Origin: CAVVJA01 sp963809815
GTDB lineage: Bacteria; Actinomycetota; Actinomycetes; Mycobacteriales; Jatrophihabitantaceae
Length of the DNA: 64,000 bases
Direction: 5' to 3'
Assembly: GCA_963809815.1 (NCBI GenBank)
Contig: CAWELM010000016.1
Span: 1-64,000, forward strand
Shown here: one piece after another, positions 7,758 through 16,774 of the stretch
Numbering within the stretch: the first letter of the stretch is position 1
How the letters are laid out: each line of letters opens with the position of its first letter
The notes under the pieces: generated by a model
Seen by the model: only the letters and a program-made list of their open reading frames with translations
Database searches by the model: none
What the model was told of the DNA's origin: nothing
Made by a program: the position numbers and the translations under genes

Positions 7758-8573
7758 ATGACAACAACTCGGCCGGTGGCGCTGGTGACGGGTGCGACCT
7801 CAGGAATCGGGAAGGCGGCCGCTGCGGCGCTGGTCGACGCGGGCTTCGAGGTGATCGGAACGGGTCGCAACACGGCCCGGATCACGCCTCGAGACGGGGT
7901 GACCTACCTCGACCTCGACGTGACCAGTGACGCCTCGGTCGCTGCCCTGGTTCAGCAGGTGATCCAGCGGTTCGGCCGGATTGACGTGCTGGTGAACAAT
8001 GCCGGCGTCGGCTCGGCGGGGGCCGCCGAGGAACGCTCCGTCGAGCAGGACCAGGGCGTCTTCGACATCAACGTCTTCGGACTCATCCGCATGACGAAGG
8101 CCGTCCTGCCGCACATGCGCGCCCAGGGCGGCGGACGCATCATCAACATCTCGTCCGTGGCGGGGTTCGCCCCGCAGCCCCACATGGCCGCCTATGTCGC
8201 GTCCAAGCACGCCGTCGAGGGCTACTCCGAGTCCGTGGACCACGAGGTCCGCGGGCACGGCGTGCGGGTCCTTCTCGTCGAGCCCGCCAACACCAACACC
8301 CCATTCGACGGGAACGTGGTGCGCGCCGACGCTCCTTTGCCGGTCTACGCGCAGCAACGGCTGATCTTCGACGAGCTCATCGCGACGGCGATGAAGGACG
8401 GCGACGACCCCGCAATCGTCGCCCAGGCGGTCGTCGCGGCCGCGACCGACCGCAAGCCGAAGCTGCGTTACACCGCCGGCCCCGTAGCCGGACGCCTCAG
8501 CATGCTGCGCCGCATCGTCCCCGCCCGGGTCTTCGACAAGCAGATCCACAAGTTCAACCGGCTGGCCAGCTGA
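7758..8573 (+). CDS. SDR family oxidoreductase (TetR-controlled)
   Basis: Short-chain dehydrogenase of 271 residues. TGATSGIG cofactor motif near residues 11-18, NNAG near 88, NISSVAG with the catalytic serine, and Tyr-Val-Ala-Ser-Lys (YVASK). The ATG at 7758 has GGGGAGTG upstream; the in-frame ATG at 7740 lies within the operator region and is less likely. It is the first gene of a three-gene run (SDR, alpha/beta hydrolase, quinone reductase-like) under the divergent TetR repressor. That suggests detoxification of reactive carbonyls or quinones; the substrate is unproven. Confidence 0.9.
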   Translation: MTTTRPVALVTGATSGIGKAAAAALVDAGFEVIGTGRNTARITPRDGVTYLDLDVTSDASVAALVQQVIQRFGRIDVLVNNAGVGSAGAAEERSVEQDQGVFDINVFGLIRMTKAVLPHMRAQGGGRIINISSVAGFAPQPHMAAYVASKHAVEGYSESVDHEVRGHGVRVLLVEPANTNTPFDGNVVRADAPLPVYAQQRLIFDELIATAMKDGDDPAIVAQAVVAAATDRKPKLRYTAGPVAGRLSMLRRIVPARVFDKQIHKFNRLAS

Positions 8574-8661
8574 CGCCGCCCACAAACCACACCAACCAGA
8601 CACCAACCTTCGTGCCAGCTGAGCGCAACAGCCCGCGTTTACAAACCATCAGGAGAAATCC

Positions 8662-9531
8662 ATGAAGACGTCCTCGCAACCCGATTCCGGAACCGAAACC
8701 TCATATATCCACGCGCGCACACAAACGGTGGATGTCAATGGAACTCGGTTCGCGTTCCGCCAACTCGGTCCGGATTCCGGAACACCGGTGATCCTGCTCA
8801 ACCACTTGGGCGGGAATCTCGACAACTGGGACCCGAGGGTCGTCGACGGCCTCGCCGCGGAACATCGAGTGATCACCTTCGACAACCGGGGCGTCGGCGC
8901 ATCACAGGGATCGACGCCAACCACGATTGCCGCCATGGCCCGCGATGCGGTCAGCCTCGTACGAGCACTCGGCTTTGACAGGGTTGACCTGCTCGGGTTC
9001 TCGCTCGGCGGGTTCATCACCCAGGTGATCGCCCAAGACGAGCCGCAGCTGGTTCGACGGATCGTGCTGGCCGGCACCGGGCCGGCCGGCGGCGAGGGCA
9101 TCGACCAGGTCACCTCCCTCACCATCAAGGACATGAGCAGAGCCGCGTTGACCTTCAGCGACCCCAAGCGTTATCTGTTCTTCACCCGGACGGCCAACGG
9201 CAAGCAGGCCGCCCGGGACTTCCTCGCGCGGCTGAAGGAACGCACGGCCGGTCGTGACGCCGCGATCTCGCCCTTGACGTTCCGGGCGCAGTTGAAAGCG
9301 ATCCACGCGTGGGGGCGCCAGCAGCCTGCTGATCTGTCACGCATCGTGCAGCCCGCGCTCGTGGTCAATGGCGACGCCGACCGGATGGTGCCGAGCAGCA
9401 ACACGGTCGACCTGGCGCGGCGCCTACCGAACAGCGAACTCGAGCTCTACCCCGACGCCGGCCACGGCGGCGCGTTCCAATACCACGACGCGTTCGTGAC
9501 AAGGGTTCTGCAATTCCTCGAGCGCACCTGA
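8662..9531 (+). CDS. Alpha/beta hydrolase
   Basis: Alpha/beta-hydrolase fold protein of 289 residues. Oxyanion-hole region LLNHLGGN near 53-60, nucleophile elbow GFSLGG near 112-117, acid Asp in NGDADRMVP and His in DAGHGGAFQYH near the C-terminus complete a Ser-Asp-His triad. Related to chloroperoxidase-like/peroxidase hydrolases and esterases; which reaction it performs cannot be decided. It has an AGGAGAAATCC ribosome site. It sits 88 bases after the SDR and 31 bases before the reductase gene, likely one transcript. Confidence 0.88.
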   Translation: MKTSSQPDSGTETSYIHARTQTVDVNGTRFAFRQLGPDSGTPVILLNHLGGNLDNWDPRVVDGLAAEHRVITFDNRGVGASQGSTPTTIAAMARDAVSLVRALGFDRVDLLGFSLGGFITQVIAQDEPQLVRRIVLAGTGPAGGEGIDQVTSLTIKDMSRAALTFSDPKRYLFFTRTANGKQAARDFLARLKERTAGRDAAISPLTFRAQLKAIHAWGRQQPADLSRIVQPALVVNGDADRMVPSSNTVDLARRLPNSELELYPDAGHGGAFQYHDAFVTRVLQFLERT

Positions 9532-9562
9532 TTCAACAACCCGAACAGGAACCGGAACCATC

Positions 9563-10564
9563 ATGAAGGCATTCACGATCGATCGCTACGGCAGCAACGA
9601 CAACGTTCACGCCGTCCAGGTGCCGGACCCGCAGCTGCGGGATGACGACGTGTTGGTTGAGATCCACGCCGCGAGCATCAATCCGCTGGACGCCAAAATC
9701 AGGGACGGCAAGGTCAAGACCATCCTGCCGTATCACCTGCCCGTGATCTTGGGCAACGACCTGGCCGGACTCGTCGTCCGGGTCGGCTCCGCAGTCCGCC
9801 GCTTCCAGCCCGGAGACCAGGTCTACGCCCGCCCGGACCAGCATCGAATCGGCACCTTCGCCGAGTTGATCTCAATCAAGCAAGACGACGTCGCGCTCAA
9901 GCCGACCGGGCTCACCATGGACGAGGCGGCCTCCCTCCCCCTCGTCGCTCTGACCGCGTGGCAAGCCCTTGTCGAACGGGCCGATCTGAAGCCGGGTCAA
10001 AAGGTTCTCATCCATGCCGGCTCCGGCGGCCTGGGATCCATCGCGATACAGCTGGCCCGCCATCTCGGTGCCAGCGTGGCCACGACAACGAGCACCGCAA
10101 ACGTGGAATGGGTCAAGCACCTCGGGGCCGATCTCGTCATCGACTACCGCACCAGCGATTTCGCAGACCTCGTGCGCGACTACGACGTCGTGTTCGACCC
10201 CCTGGGCGGAGACACCCTGAACAAGTCCTTCGGGGTGCTCAAACCAGGGGGGAAGCTCATCTCCGTCTCCGGTCCGCCCGATCCCGAATTCGCCAACAGT
10301 GCCGACCTAAATCCGATCCTGCGGCAGGCGATACGGCTCCTGAGCTACCCGACCCGGAGGATCGCAAAACGCCACCGCGTCAGCTATTCCTTCCTGTGGA
10401 TGAAGGCAAACGGCCACCAGCTGGCCGAGATCGCCTCGCTCGTCGACTCAGGCATCATCCGCCCCGTCATCGATCGTGTCTTCCCGTTCGAGTCCACCAA
10501 GGAAGCCTTGGCCTACGTCGACCAGGGACGCGCCCAGGGCAAGGTCGTCGTCACGATGAAATGA
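9563..10564 (+). CDS. NADP-dependent MDR-family oxidoreductase (quinone reductase-like)
   Basis: Medium-chain dehydrogenase/reductase of 333 residues without the zinc-binding cysteines, as in zeta-crystallin-type quinone or enone reductases. The N-terminal GroES-like domain (INPLDAKIRDG, GNDLAGLVVRVG) is followed by the Rossmann motif AGSGGLGSIAIQLA near 152-165. Expected to reduce quinones or alpha,beta-unsaturated carbonyls with NADPH. It is the last gene of the TetR-controlled run, and its stop lies against a decayed FAD-oxidase gene on the other strand. Confidence 0.9.
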   Translation: MKAFTIDRYGSNDNVHAVQVPDPQLRDDDVLVEIHAASINPLDAKIRDGKVKTILPYHLPVILGNDLAGLVVRVGSAVRRFQPGDQVYARPDQHRIGTFAELISIKQDDVALKPTGLTMDEAASLPLVALTAWQALVERADLKPGQKVLIHAGSGGLGSIAIQLARHLGASVATTTSTANVEWVKHLGADLVIDYRTSDFADLVRDYDVVFDPLGGDTLNKSFGVLKPGGKLISVSGPPDPEFANSADLNPILRQAIRLLSYPTRRIAKRHRVSYSFLWMKANGHQLAEIASLVDSGIIRPVIDRVFPFESTKEALAYVDQGRAQGKVVVTMK

Positions 10565-10567
10565 ACA

Positions 10568-11125
10568 TTGCCACAGCGGCTCCGGCACGGTGGCGAAGAC
10601 GAGCGAAGTGACCACGCCGAACTGCCCGCCGCCCGCGAAGCGCCCAGAACAGCTCTGGCTCCTGGTCCGCGTCGCAGTCCACGCGTCGTCCGCCGGCGAG
10701 GGCCACCTGTGCGCCGACCAGCGCATCGCAGGTCAGCCCGTGCCGGCGACCGAGCAGGCCGAGCCCGCCGCCCACGGTGAGTCCGGCGATGCCGACCGTC
10801 GGGCCGCAGCCGGCTGGGATGGTCCGCCCGCGCTCGTGCAGTGCGTCGTACACCTGGGCCAGCCGCGCGCCCCGCCCCGATCGTCGCCAATCCGTCGACG
10901 TTGACCGTGACGGTATCGAGGCGGCCGAGGTCGAGCATCAGTCCCTTGGTCGAGGAGCGGCCGGCGAAGCAATGCCCGCCGCCACGCGGGACGACGTGCG
11001 TGCCGGTGACTCGCGCGTAGGCGACCGCGCGGGCGACGTCTCGGGTCGACGCGCATTGGACGACCGCCCGTGGGTGCACGTCCCGGTACCGGGGTATTGC
11101 CGGGCGACCAATGCGCGATGACCGG
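10568..11125 (-). pseudogene. FAD-linked oxidase (berberine-bridge type), truncated and frameshifted
   Basis: On the minus strand the FAD-binding PCMH domain can be followed through three frames. First AVVQCASTRDVARAVAYARV with RGGGHCFAG (the usual flavin-attachment His region). Then RTIPAGCGPTVGIAGLTVGGG with LGLLGRRHGLTCDALV. Finally GGGQFGVVTSLVF. At least two frameshifts occur and the C-terminal substrate domain is absent, cut off where the reductase gene ends at 10564. It is non-functional. Its truncation at that point suggests a recombination joint. Confidence 0.75.
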
Positions 11126-11480
11126 CAAACGGCGAGGTGAACCCACCTCCGTGACCGTCCCGTAAGCCGGAACCTCCACCGGCACACTCGACGTGGTGAG
11201 GCCGGCGAGCGGAGGCCGAAGCCGAGCCGTCCCGTAACACTGGTCGGGTGAACCTTCTCGGTGAAGGGGCCAACCGGCACCGTCACCCCGATCATCGCTG
11301 GCTCACTACGGATCATCCATCGCGCTGGCAACGGGCCCCGCCGCTACGCACCAGGCCCTCACCCATGGACGTCGACAGCAAAGCCAGCCGCAATCGCTGA
11401 CAGCATTCTACCGTGCAAATGAAGCCGCAACGATTATCAACCATAGTCAGCGCATACATACGCTTTTCAAGTCTTTACTG
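11126..11480. other. Intergenic stretch without recognised gene
   Basis: Only shadow frames are present. The left part may hold further decayed sequence upstream of the FAD-oxidase remnant. The right part becomes A/T-rich toward the relaxase gene. No RNA gene or repeat was recognised here. Confidence 0.4.
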
Positions 11481-11577
11481 AATAGCGGCACGAATGCTAC
11501 CAATAGGTAGGCGCCAAAAAAGGCGCCGCCGCTGTTTCTGGCGGTAATTGCTTGTAGTTATTGGTGGTTATTGAGAA
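11481..11577. promoter_or_regulatory. Candidate oriT / relaxase promoter region
   Basis: A/T-rich segment directly upstream of the relaxase gene. It contains GGCGCC-AAAAAA-GGCGCC (11510-11527), an outer AGCGGC...GCCGCT pairing (about 11484 and 11527), and a direct repeat GTTATTG-GTG-GTTATTG just before the start codon. MobF relaxases commonly act on an oriT next to their own gene, so this is the best oriT candidate. The nic site itself cannot be identified by eye. Confidence 0.4.
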
Positions 11578-14500
11578 ATGCGTGGCGGCGTGAAGGTGTA
11601 CCGGGGTTCCTCGGCCGCTGCGCGCTGTTACGTGGAGGCGGATCGGTCCCGGGTGGATGACTACTACCTCGCCGAGGGGACCGGGATCGCCGAGCGGCTC
11701 GCGATCGACGCCGACGGCCACGTGGTCGCCCTGCCGACAATGGACGGGGAGACTTACGAATCCTGGGTCGCCGGGGTCGACCCGGAGACAAGTCAACCAC
11801 GAGGTCGCCTCCGCACGGACGGGCATGCGGTGCGGTTCGTCGAGTTCGTGGTGAACGGGCCGAAGTCCTGGTCTTTGGCCGCGGAACTACACCCCGAGGT
11901 TGCCGTCGCGTACGAGGTGGCGCAGGCGCGGGCGGCCGAACAGATCCTGTCCTGGCTCGGCCAGCACGCCGTCACCCGCGTCGGGCCGCGCGGCGCGCAG
12001 GTCGCCGTCCCAGTCGAGCGGATCGAGGCGGCGGTGATCCGGCACTACACGTCGCGGGCGGGTGATCCGCACCGGCACCTGCACGTTCAGGTGAATGCGC
12101 GGGTGTTCGCCGCGGGTCGCTGGCGGGGCCTGGACACGGTCGCGGTGCGGGATTCGATCGCGGCGATCAACGGGATCGGGCACGCCGCGGTCATGTGTGA
12201 TCCGGAATTCCGGGCGGCGCTCGCCGCACGCGGATATTCGTTGACTGGTGATGGTGACATCGAGCCGTTGATGGAATTCGTCGGCCCGTTCTCGAAACGT
12301 GCTGCGCAAATATCGGCGAATATCGAGAAGTTCGAATCCGAATGGCGCGCGGCCCACCCTGGGCAGGAGCCGGGGCCGGCGATTCGCCGGTCGTTCGACG
12401 CGCGGGCGTGGGCGGTCGGGCGCCTGGACAAGGTCATCCCGGTCGACGCGGCCGCGGTGCGTTCCCGCTGGCTGGACGAGTTGCACGCGCTCGGCTACCG
12501 CAACCCGCGTGGGCCGATCCAACTCGCCCTTCCGCTCGCCGGGCAGCTGGATCGTGACGCGGTCGCCGCAGACGTCCTCACCCGGCTCGGGGCGCAACGG
12601 TCAGCGTGGAACCACGCAGACGTCCGCGGCCAGGCCGAGCTGCTCATCGCCGCAGCCAGCACGGTCGCCGACCCCGCGGTCCGGGCCGAGCTGGCCGAGG
12701 ACATCACCAACCGGGCCCTCGCACTCTCGATCCCGCTGCTCGACCGGGCTGGGGTTCCCTCACACATCCGGGCGTTGACCTCACACCAGGTGATCGCAGT
12801 CGAACACGACCTCGGCGGACGTTTCGCCGTCCGCGGCGCCCAACCGGCCGCACCGGCCCGCCTCACACTCGAACCCGATCTCGACGCGGGGCAGTGTGAG
12901 GTCGTCCGTGCCGTCAGCGGAACCGCGCCGCTGGTGGTCATCGAGGGCGCGGCCGGCACCGGCAAGACCCGCACCCTCGCCGCCGCCCGCCTGCACCTCG
13001 CCCGCCAGGGGCACCGGCTGATCGTGGTCACCCCGACGTTGAAAGCGGCCCGTGTCGCGCGGGTCGAGACCGGCGCCGACGCCGGCTCCGCGGCCTGGCT
13101 CGCGCACCAGCACGGCTGGCGCTGGAACGAGCTGGGTACGTGGACCCGGCTGCGTCCCGGTGACGTCGACCCGGCCATCGGAGGTGTCTACCTCGGACCC
13201 GACCACCGCGCGCTCCTGCACGCGGGTGACCTCCTCTTGGTGGACGAGGCGGGGATGTTGGATCAGGACACCGCCCGGGCGCTGCTCACGGTCGCCGACG
13301 AGACCGGCGCGCGGCTGGTGCTGGTGGGGGACCGCCACCAGCTCCCCGCCGTCGGCCGTGGCGGCGTGCTGGACCTCGCGCACCGCTGGGTCGACCCGGC
13401 CGCACACGTCCTGCTCGACGCGGTGCACCGCTTCGTCGACGCCGAGTACGCGCGACTGTCCCTGGCGATGCGAACCGGCGAAACTCCCGGCGAGGTGTTC
13501 GACGCCCTTGCCGAACGCGGCCTCGTCCGCGTCCACGCCACCGCGCACGACGCCCGCACCGCCATCGCTGCCGCCGCGGTCATCGACTCGACCACGGCTG
13601 TCATGGCCGGGACGCGGGAAGAGGTTGCGGCGATGAACGACGCTATCCGCGCACTTCGCATCCGCAGCGGTCAGGTCGACGACGGCTCCGGAACGACCAC
13701 GACGGCGGGGGAGCGCCTCGCGCTCGGTGACGTCGTCGCAACCCGACGCAACGACGCAGGCCTCGACGTCGCCAACCGCGACACCTGGACCGTCACCCGT
13801 GTCGGCCGCGACGGCTCGATCTCCCTCCATGGCGAGCGCGGCGGCCGCGACCTACCCGCGCCCTACGTGCGCGAGCACGTCGAACTCGCGTACGGGACCA
13901 CCGTCCACGGCGCGCAAGGCTCCACCGCACAGACTGCGCATCTGCTGCTCGGGGAGCACACGACCGCCGCGCAGGCCTACGTCGGCATGACCCGTGGCCG
14001 CGTCAGCAACACCGTCCACGTCATCGCGACCGACCTGGACGAAGCGCGCGAGCAGTGGGTCGCGGTGTTCGCCCGCGACCGCGCCGACCTCGGCCCCGGC
14101 CAAGCCCGCGAGACCGCGGCGCGCGATGCCGCCCGCTACGCCACCCGCCCGGCCCAACACGTGCCGCCGAGTGAAGATCTGAGCCGGGTGCTGACCCGCC
14201 TGGCCGCGGCGTGGACCGAACAACGCCGGGCGCATTTCGCCCTCGATCACCTCTGCCGCGATCTCGAACAAGCTCAGGCCGACCAGGCGGCCTACGAGCG
14301 CCGCCACGACGTCGCCGGACCCGCTCACGCGCACATGGTCAGCAGCCGCCGCGCAGCGAACCAGGCCAAACAGGACGCCGAGCCGGCGAGCGAGCTGTTA
14401 CGGGAAGCGATCAACCGCGTCCGGGCCGGCCTGTACCGCGAGTGGGAGCACGATCGGCCGCTCGCATCCACGGCGGTCCTGCGGATCGAATCTGGACCCG

Positions 14501-15117
14501 GGCGGCTGCACCTGCACCGCGGGGAGGTCCATGCCGCTCAGGAACAGCTGGACAGGTGGGTCGCGAATTGGAGCGACATCATCGACCTGCACCACCGGCC
14601 CGGCCGCGTTCGTAACGTCGCCCTGCACGGCCTACGCCCCGAGGACCTCGACGCCGCCCTAGCCCGCCACGCCCGGCTCGTCGCCGAATCCCACCACCCC
14701 GCCGAGACAGCGATCCTCCGCCGCGCCGACCGGCTCGACGCCGCAGCAAACCGCGCCGCAGACCGCTACGTCGAAGTCTCCCGCCAAGCCGACCGGGAGG
14801 TCGGCAACCTCCGCGGTTACACCCCCAACGAACGCCTACCCGAACTCCTCGACAAGACCCGAGCGGCCGAACGGCGCATCGTCACGGCCGATGAGCGGGT
14901 CGCGCGGCTGTCCGACGACCCCGCGATCACCACGAGCCCCGACCCAGCCGGTGTGCTGCGCGCGGCCCGCGCCGACTGGACCAGCCAGCGGCAAGAGGCA
15001 ATCGCAGCCGCTGCCCAACGCGCCCGCACCGCCGACGCCGACCGCATCAGCCGGCGCCACCACCACGACTACACGGCGGCCGCGCACGTCGACCACGGCC
15101 CGAGCATCGGCAGATGA
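11578..15117 (+). CDS. MobF-type relaxase with TraA/TrwC-like helicase domain
   Basis: Conjugative relaxase-helicase of 1179 residues. The N-terminal relaxase domain (about 1-300) has tyrosines (Y26... and YY near 30-36) and the metal-binding triad HRHLH at H165, H167 and H169. The middle carries a RecD/TraI-like superfamily-1 helicase with Walker A GAAGTGKT at 457-464, Walker B LLLVDEAGML near 551, and later motifs VHGAQGSTAQTAHLL and YVGMTRGR near 805. The tail (about 860-1179) is a charged, probably coiled helical region. It would nick and unwind DNA for transfer. No type IV secretion, coupling-protein or replication genes are in the window, so the element appears mobilisable or reduced. 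Confidence 0.92.
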   Translation: MRGGVKVYRGSSAAARCYVEADRSRVDDYYLAEGTGIAERLAIDADGHVVALPTMDGETYESWVAGVDPETSQPRGRLRTDGHAVRFVEFVVNGPKSWSLAAELHPEVAVAYEVAQARAAEQILSWLGQHAVTRVGPRGAQVAVPVERIEAAVIRHYTSRAGDPHRHLHVQVNARVFAAGRWRGLDTVAVRDSIAAINGIGHAAVMCDPEFRAALAARGYSLTGDGDIEPLMEFVGPFSKRAAQISANIEKFESEWRAAHPGQEPGPAIRRSFDARAWAVGRLDKVIPVDAAAVRSRWLDELHALGYRNPRGPIQLALPLAGQLDRDAVAADVLTRLGAQRSAWNHADVRGQAELLIAAASTVADPAVRAELAEDITNRALALSIPLLDRAGVPSHIRALTSHQVIAVEHDLGGRFAVRGAQPAAPARLTLEPDLDAGQCEVVRAVSGTAPLVVIEGAAGTGKTRTLAAARLHLARQGHRLIVVTPTLKAARVARVETGADAGSAAWLAHQHGWRWNELGTWTRLRPGDVDPAIGGVYLGPDHRALLHAGDLLLVDEAGMLDQDTARALLTVADETGARLVLVGDRHQLPAVGRGGVLDLAHRWVDPAAHVLLDAVHRFVDAEYARLSLAMRTGETPGEVFDALAERGLVRVHATAHDARTAIAAAAVIDSTTAVMAGTREEVAAMNDAIRALRIRSGQVDDGSGTTTTAGERLALGDVVATRRNDAGLDVANRDTWTVTRVGRDGSISLHGERGGRDLPAPYVREHVELAYGTTVHGAQGSTAQTAHLLLGEHTTAAQAYVGMTRGRVSNTVHVIATDLDEAREQWVAVFARDRADLGPGQARETAARDAARYATRPAQHVPPSEDLSRVLTRLAAAWTEQRRAHFALDHLCRDLEQAQADQAAYERRHDVAGPAHAHMVSSRRAANQAKQDAEPASELLREAINRVRAGLYREWEHDRPLASTAVLRIESGPGRLHLHRGEVHAAQEQLDRWVANWSDIIDLHHRPGRVRNVALHGLRPEDLDAALARHARLVAESHHPAETAILRRADRLDAAANRAADRYVEVSRQADREVGNLRGYTPNERLPELLDKTRAAERRIVTADERVARLSDDPAITTSPDPAGVLRAARADWTSQRQEAIAAAAQRARTADADRISRRHHHDYTAAAHVDHGPSIGR

Positions 15118-15308
15118 CCCGGAAACTCTCTGTGCCGCAAGTGTCGACTTCGGCACGCGACTGGTAAACGACCGAAGGAATCGGTGGCGGTTCCAGCCCC
15201 TCCAGACCGCTTGCCACCAGTGACAGCCGAAGCCAGCCGACCGCGTCCGCCCAAGAGACAAAAAGATCTTGGACCGAGGTGTCATCTAGCGGGCAGAAAA
15301 AGTGCCTT

Positions 15309-15321
15309 CTTCTAGTAGAAG
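15309..15321. promoter_or_regulatory. 13-bp palindrome upstream of excisionase-like gene
   Basis: CTTCTAGTAGAAG is a perfect 13-base palindrome located 26 bases before the small HTH gene. It is a plausible operator for self-regulation or for an excision complex. No second copy was noticed. Confidence 0.35.
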
Positions 15322-15346
15322 CGCCAAACCCGGAAGGACCATAACC

Positions 15347-15538
15347 ATGAACGCCGAACTGCTCACCATCGCCGAGGCCGCTGCCGTCCTCCGCACACCA
15401 GTAGCCACCCTGCGCTACTGGCGCCACCGAGGCACCGGCCCGCGGAGCTTCAAGCTCGGACGCCACGTCATGTACCAGCGCGGGGACGTCAGCGAATGGC
15501 TCGCCGCTCAGGTGAACGCGGCGCCGGAGACGGCCTGA
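15347..15538 (+). CDS. Excisionase-family/MerR-like helix-turn-helix protein
   Basis: 63-residue winged-helix DNA-binding protein. LLTIAEAAAVLRTPVATLRYWRHRG is the excisionase/AlpA-type HTH, followed by FKLGRHVMYQRGDVSEWL, the wing segment. The start ATG has a GGAAGGA site. Proteins of this kind serve as excisionases (Xis) of integrative elements or as element regulators, and its place 230 bases after the relaxase fits that. No integrase with a catalytic domain accompanies it. Confidence 0.85.
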   Translation: MNAELLTIAEAAAVLRTPVATLRYWRHRGTGPRSFKLGRHVMYQRGDVSEWLAAQVNAAPETA

Positions 15539-15564
15539 CGGTTCGCCCGGCGTCCGCTCGTTCG

Positions 15565-15969
15565 TCAGGATCCGTTTATGATCTCCAGGCCGTCGTGTTC
15601 GACGAAGTCCTGGAAATCCTTCACATTCAGCGTGGCGAGCGGCAGTCGTCGCGTGAGGCAACAGGCCGCGATCCAGGCGTCGTTCGTTGGCCTCGGCCGA
15701 CCGCGCATCTGAGCACGGGCTTGAAGTTCGCCCCAGGTTCGCGCCACGGCTTCGGAGTACGGCAGCACCAGCAGTTGGGACATGAATCCGCGGAGGTCTT
15801 CGGTGCGTCGCGGTCCCCAGTGCTGGACGAGCGTCCACTTGGTCAGTTCGCCAATCGTCACGAACGTGACGGCGGGCGTCCGTCCGGCAAGTCGCGCGGC
15901 AAGCGGCGTCGGGACTCGACCGCGGAACATCGCGGAGGCGACATCCGTGTCGACGACGACGAAGCTCAC
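15565..15969 (-). CDS. PIN-domain ribonuclease toxin (VapC-like)
   Basis: 134-residue PIN domain: VVVDTDVAS with the first acidic residue near 6, a conserved Glu in TIGELTKW near 45, and NDAWIAACCL with Asp near 100, followed by TLNVKDF. These acidic residues coordinate Mg2+ in VapC toxins that cleave tRNA or rRNA. The GTG start overlaps the stop of the antitoxin gene (GTGA), so the two are translationally coupled. Type II toxin-antitoxin pair in the mobile-element zone; the RNA target cannot be inferred. Confidence 0.85.
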   Translation of the reverse strand: MSFVVVDTDVASAMFRGRVPTPLAARLAGRTPAVTFVTIGELTKWTLVQHWGPRRTEDLRGFMSQLLVLPYSEAVARTWGELQARAQMRGRPRPTNDAWIAACCLTRRLPLATLNVKDFQDFVEHDGLEIINGS

Positions 15970-16163
15970 GAGACGTCGGCGTGCCGCGACGCGTGCAGGT
16001 CCTCGATGAAGTCGGTCCATTCCTCGTCGGACTCCCAGGAGTCCGGACGGGCCAAGTCGGCGACAGAACGGATGGGGCCGACACCCTGCCGACGCGCGAG
16101 TTCCTCGGTGGGAATCTCGTCGTCAACGGGCCAGTTCGGCGCGGGCTCCGCGGCGTTGGACAT
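15966..16163 (-). CDS. VapB-like antitoxin
   Basis: 65-residue acidic protein upstream of and overlapping the PIN toxin by 4 bases. The acidic C-terminal half (SWESDEEWTDFIEDLHASR) is typical of the toxin-blocking tail of such antitoxins. The N-terminus lacks an obvious AbrB or ribbon-helix-helix motif, so how it binds DNA is unclear. Function is inferred chiefly from gene order and size. Confidence 0.7.
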   Translation of the reverse strand: MSNAAEPAPNWPVDDEIPTEELARRQGVGPIRSVADLARPDSWESDEEWTDFIEDLHASRHADVS

Positions 16164-16439
16164 GGGCGATCACCTCGTGTCCATCATGACATCCCGAAGG
16201 CTCGCGGTCGGCGCAGTCTCTCCGCGGGAACGTGGACCCCGCCGGGTCTGCAGAACGGGTAACCAGCGAGGTAGTCCCAGTACTCACCTGTAACCGTAGG
16301 CAGACATCTGGCCTACCCTGGGAGACGGGGCGGTCCGACGCCGGCGATCGGAGCAGACGCCAAAAGCACAGGATTTTGGCGAAACGGCTCCGGCGAAGAG
16401 GCCCAAACCCTTATGGCGTAAGGGTTTTGCATAGCGCTC

Positions 16440-16497
16440 GGAGCAGCAGGCCTCATAATCCCTGGGTCGTGGGTTCGAGTCCCACCCGCCCCACCAC
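16440..16497 (+). other. tRNA-Met(CAT) 3' fragment, likely att site
   Basis: The bases read GAGCAGC, a CAT anticodon loop (CTCATAA), a perfect T-arm (GTGGG-TTCGAGT-CCCAC) and an acceptor end CCGCCCC-A-CCA including an encoded CCA. This matches the 3' two-thirds of an elongator tRNA-Met. No matching acceptor 5' strand or D-arm lies upstream, and the anticodon stem is imperfect, so it is unlikely to be functional. It probably marks one end of an integrated element whose other end is lost or outside. Confidence 0.6.
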
Positions 16498-16774
16498 GCG
16501 CGACAAGATCCTCGACCGGCGTGCCACTGATGTTCCTCCCCCCGGGTTCAGAGCGTGACGCTGGAAAGACATCGACCTCGAGGGACCTCAAGAAACCGGC
16601 CGCCCAGCTGAATCGGACCTAGATAACGGCTGAGCAGGATTTGGGACGTGGGCAGTCGGTTGTTACCCGCGAGTTGAGCTAATCCGCTCGCACTGCGATA
16701 TGCTCTCGATCCGATGCTCTCCGTCCGCGACCGTGTACCCGAAGTAGCGCTCGCGCTACGAAGGGAGGCGAGCC

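Noticed and set aside
16313..16591. Minus-strand frame reading GGTRTHDPG
   Set aside because: This is the well-known spurious translation of a tRNA 3' end, not a protein.
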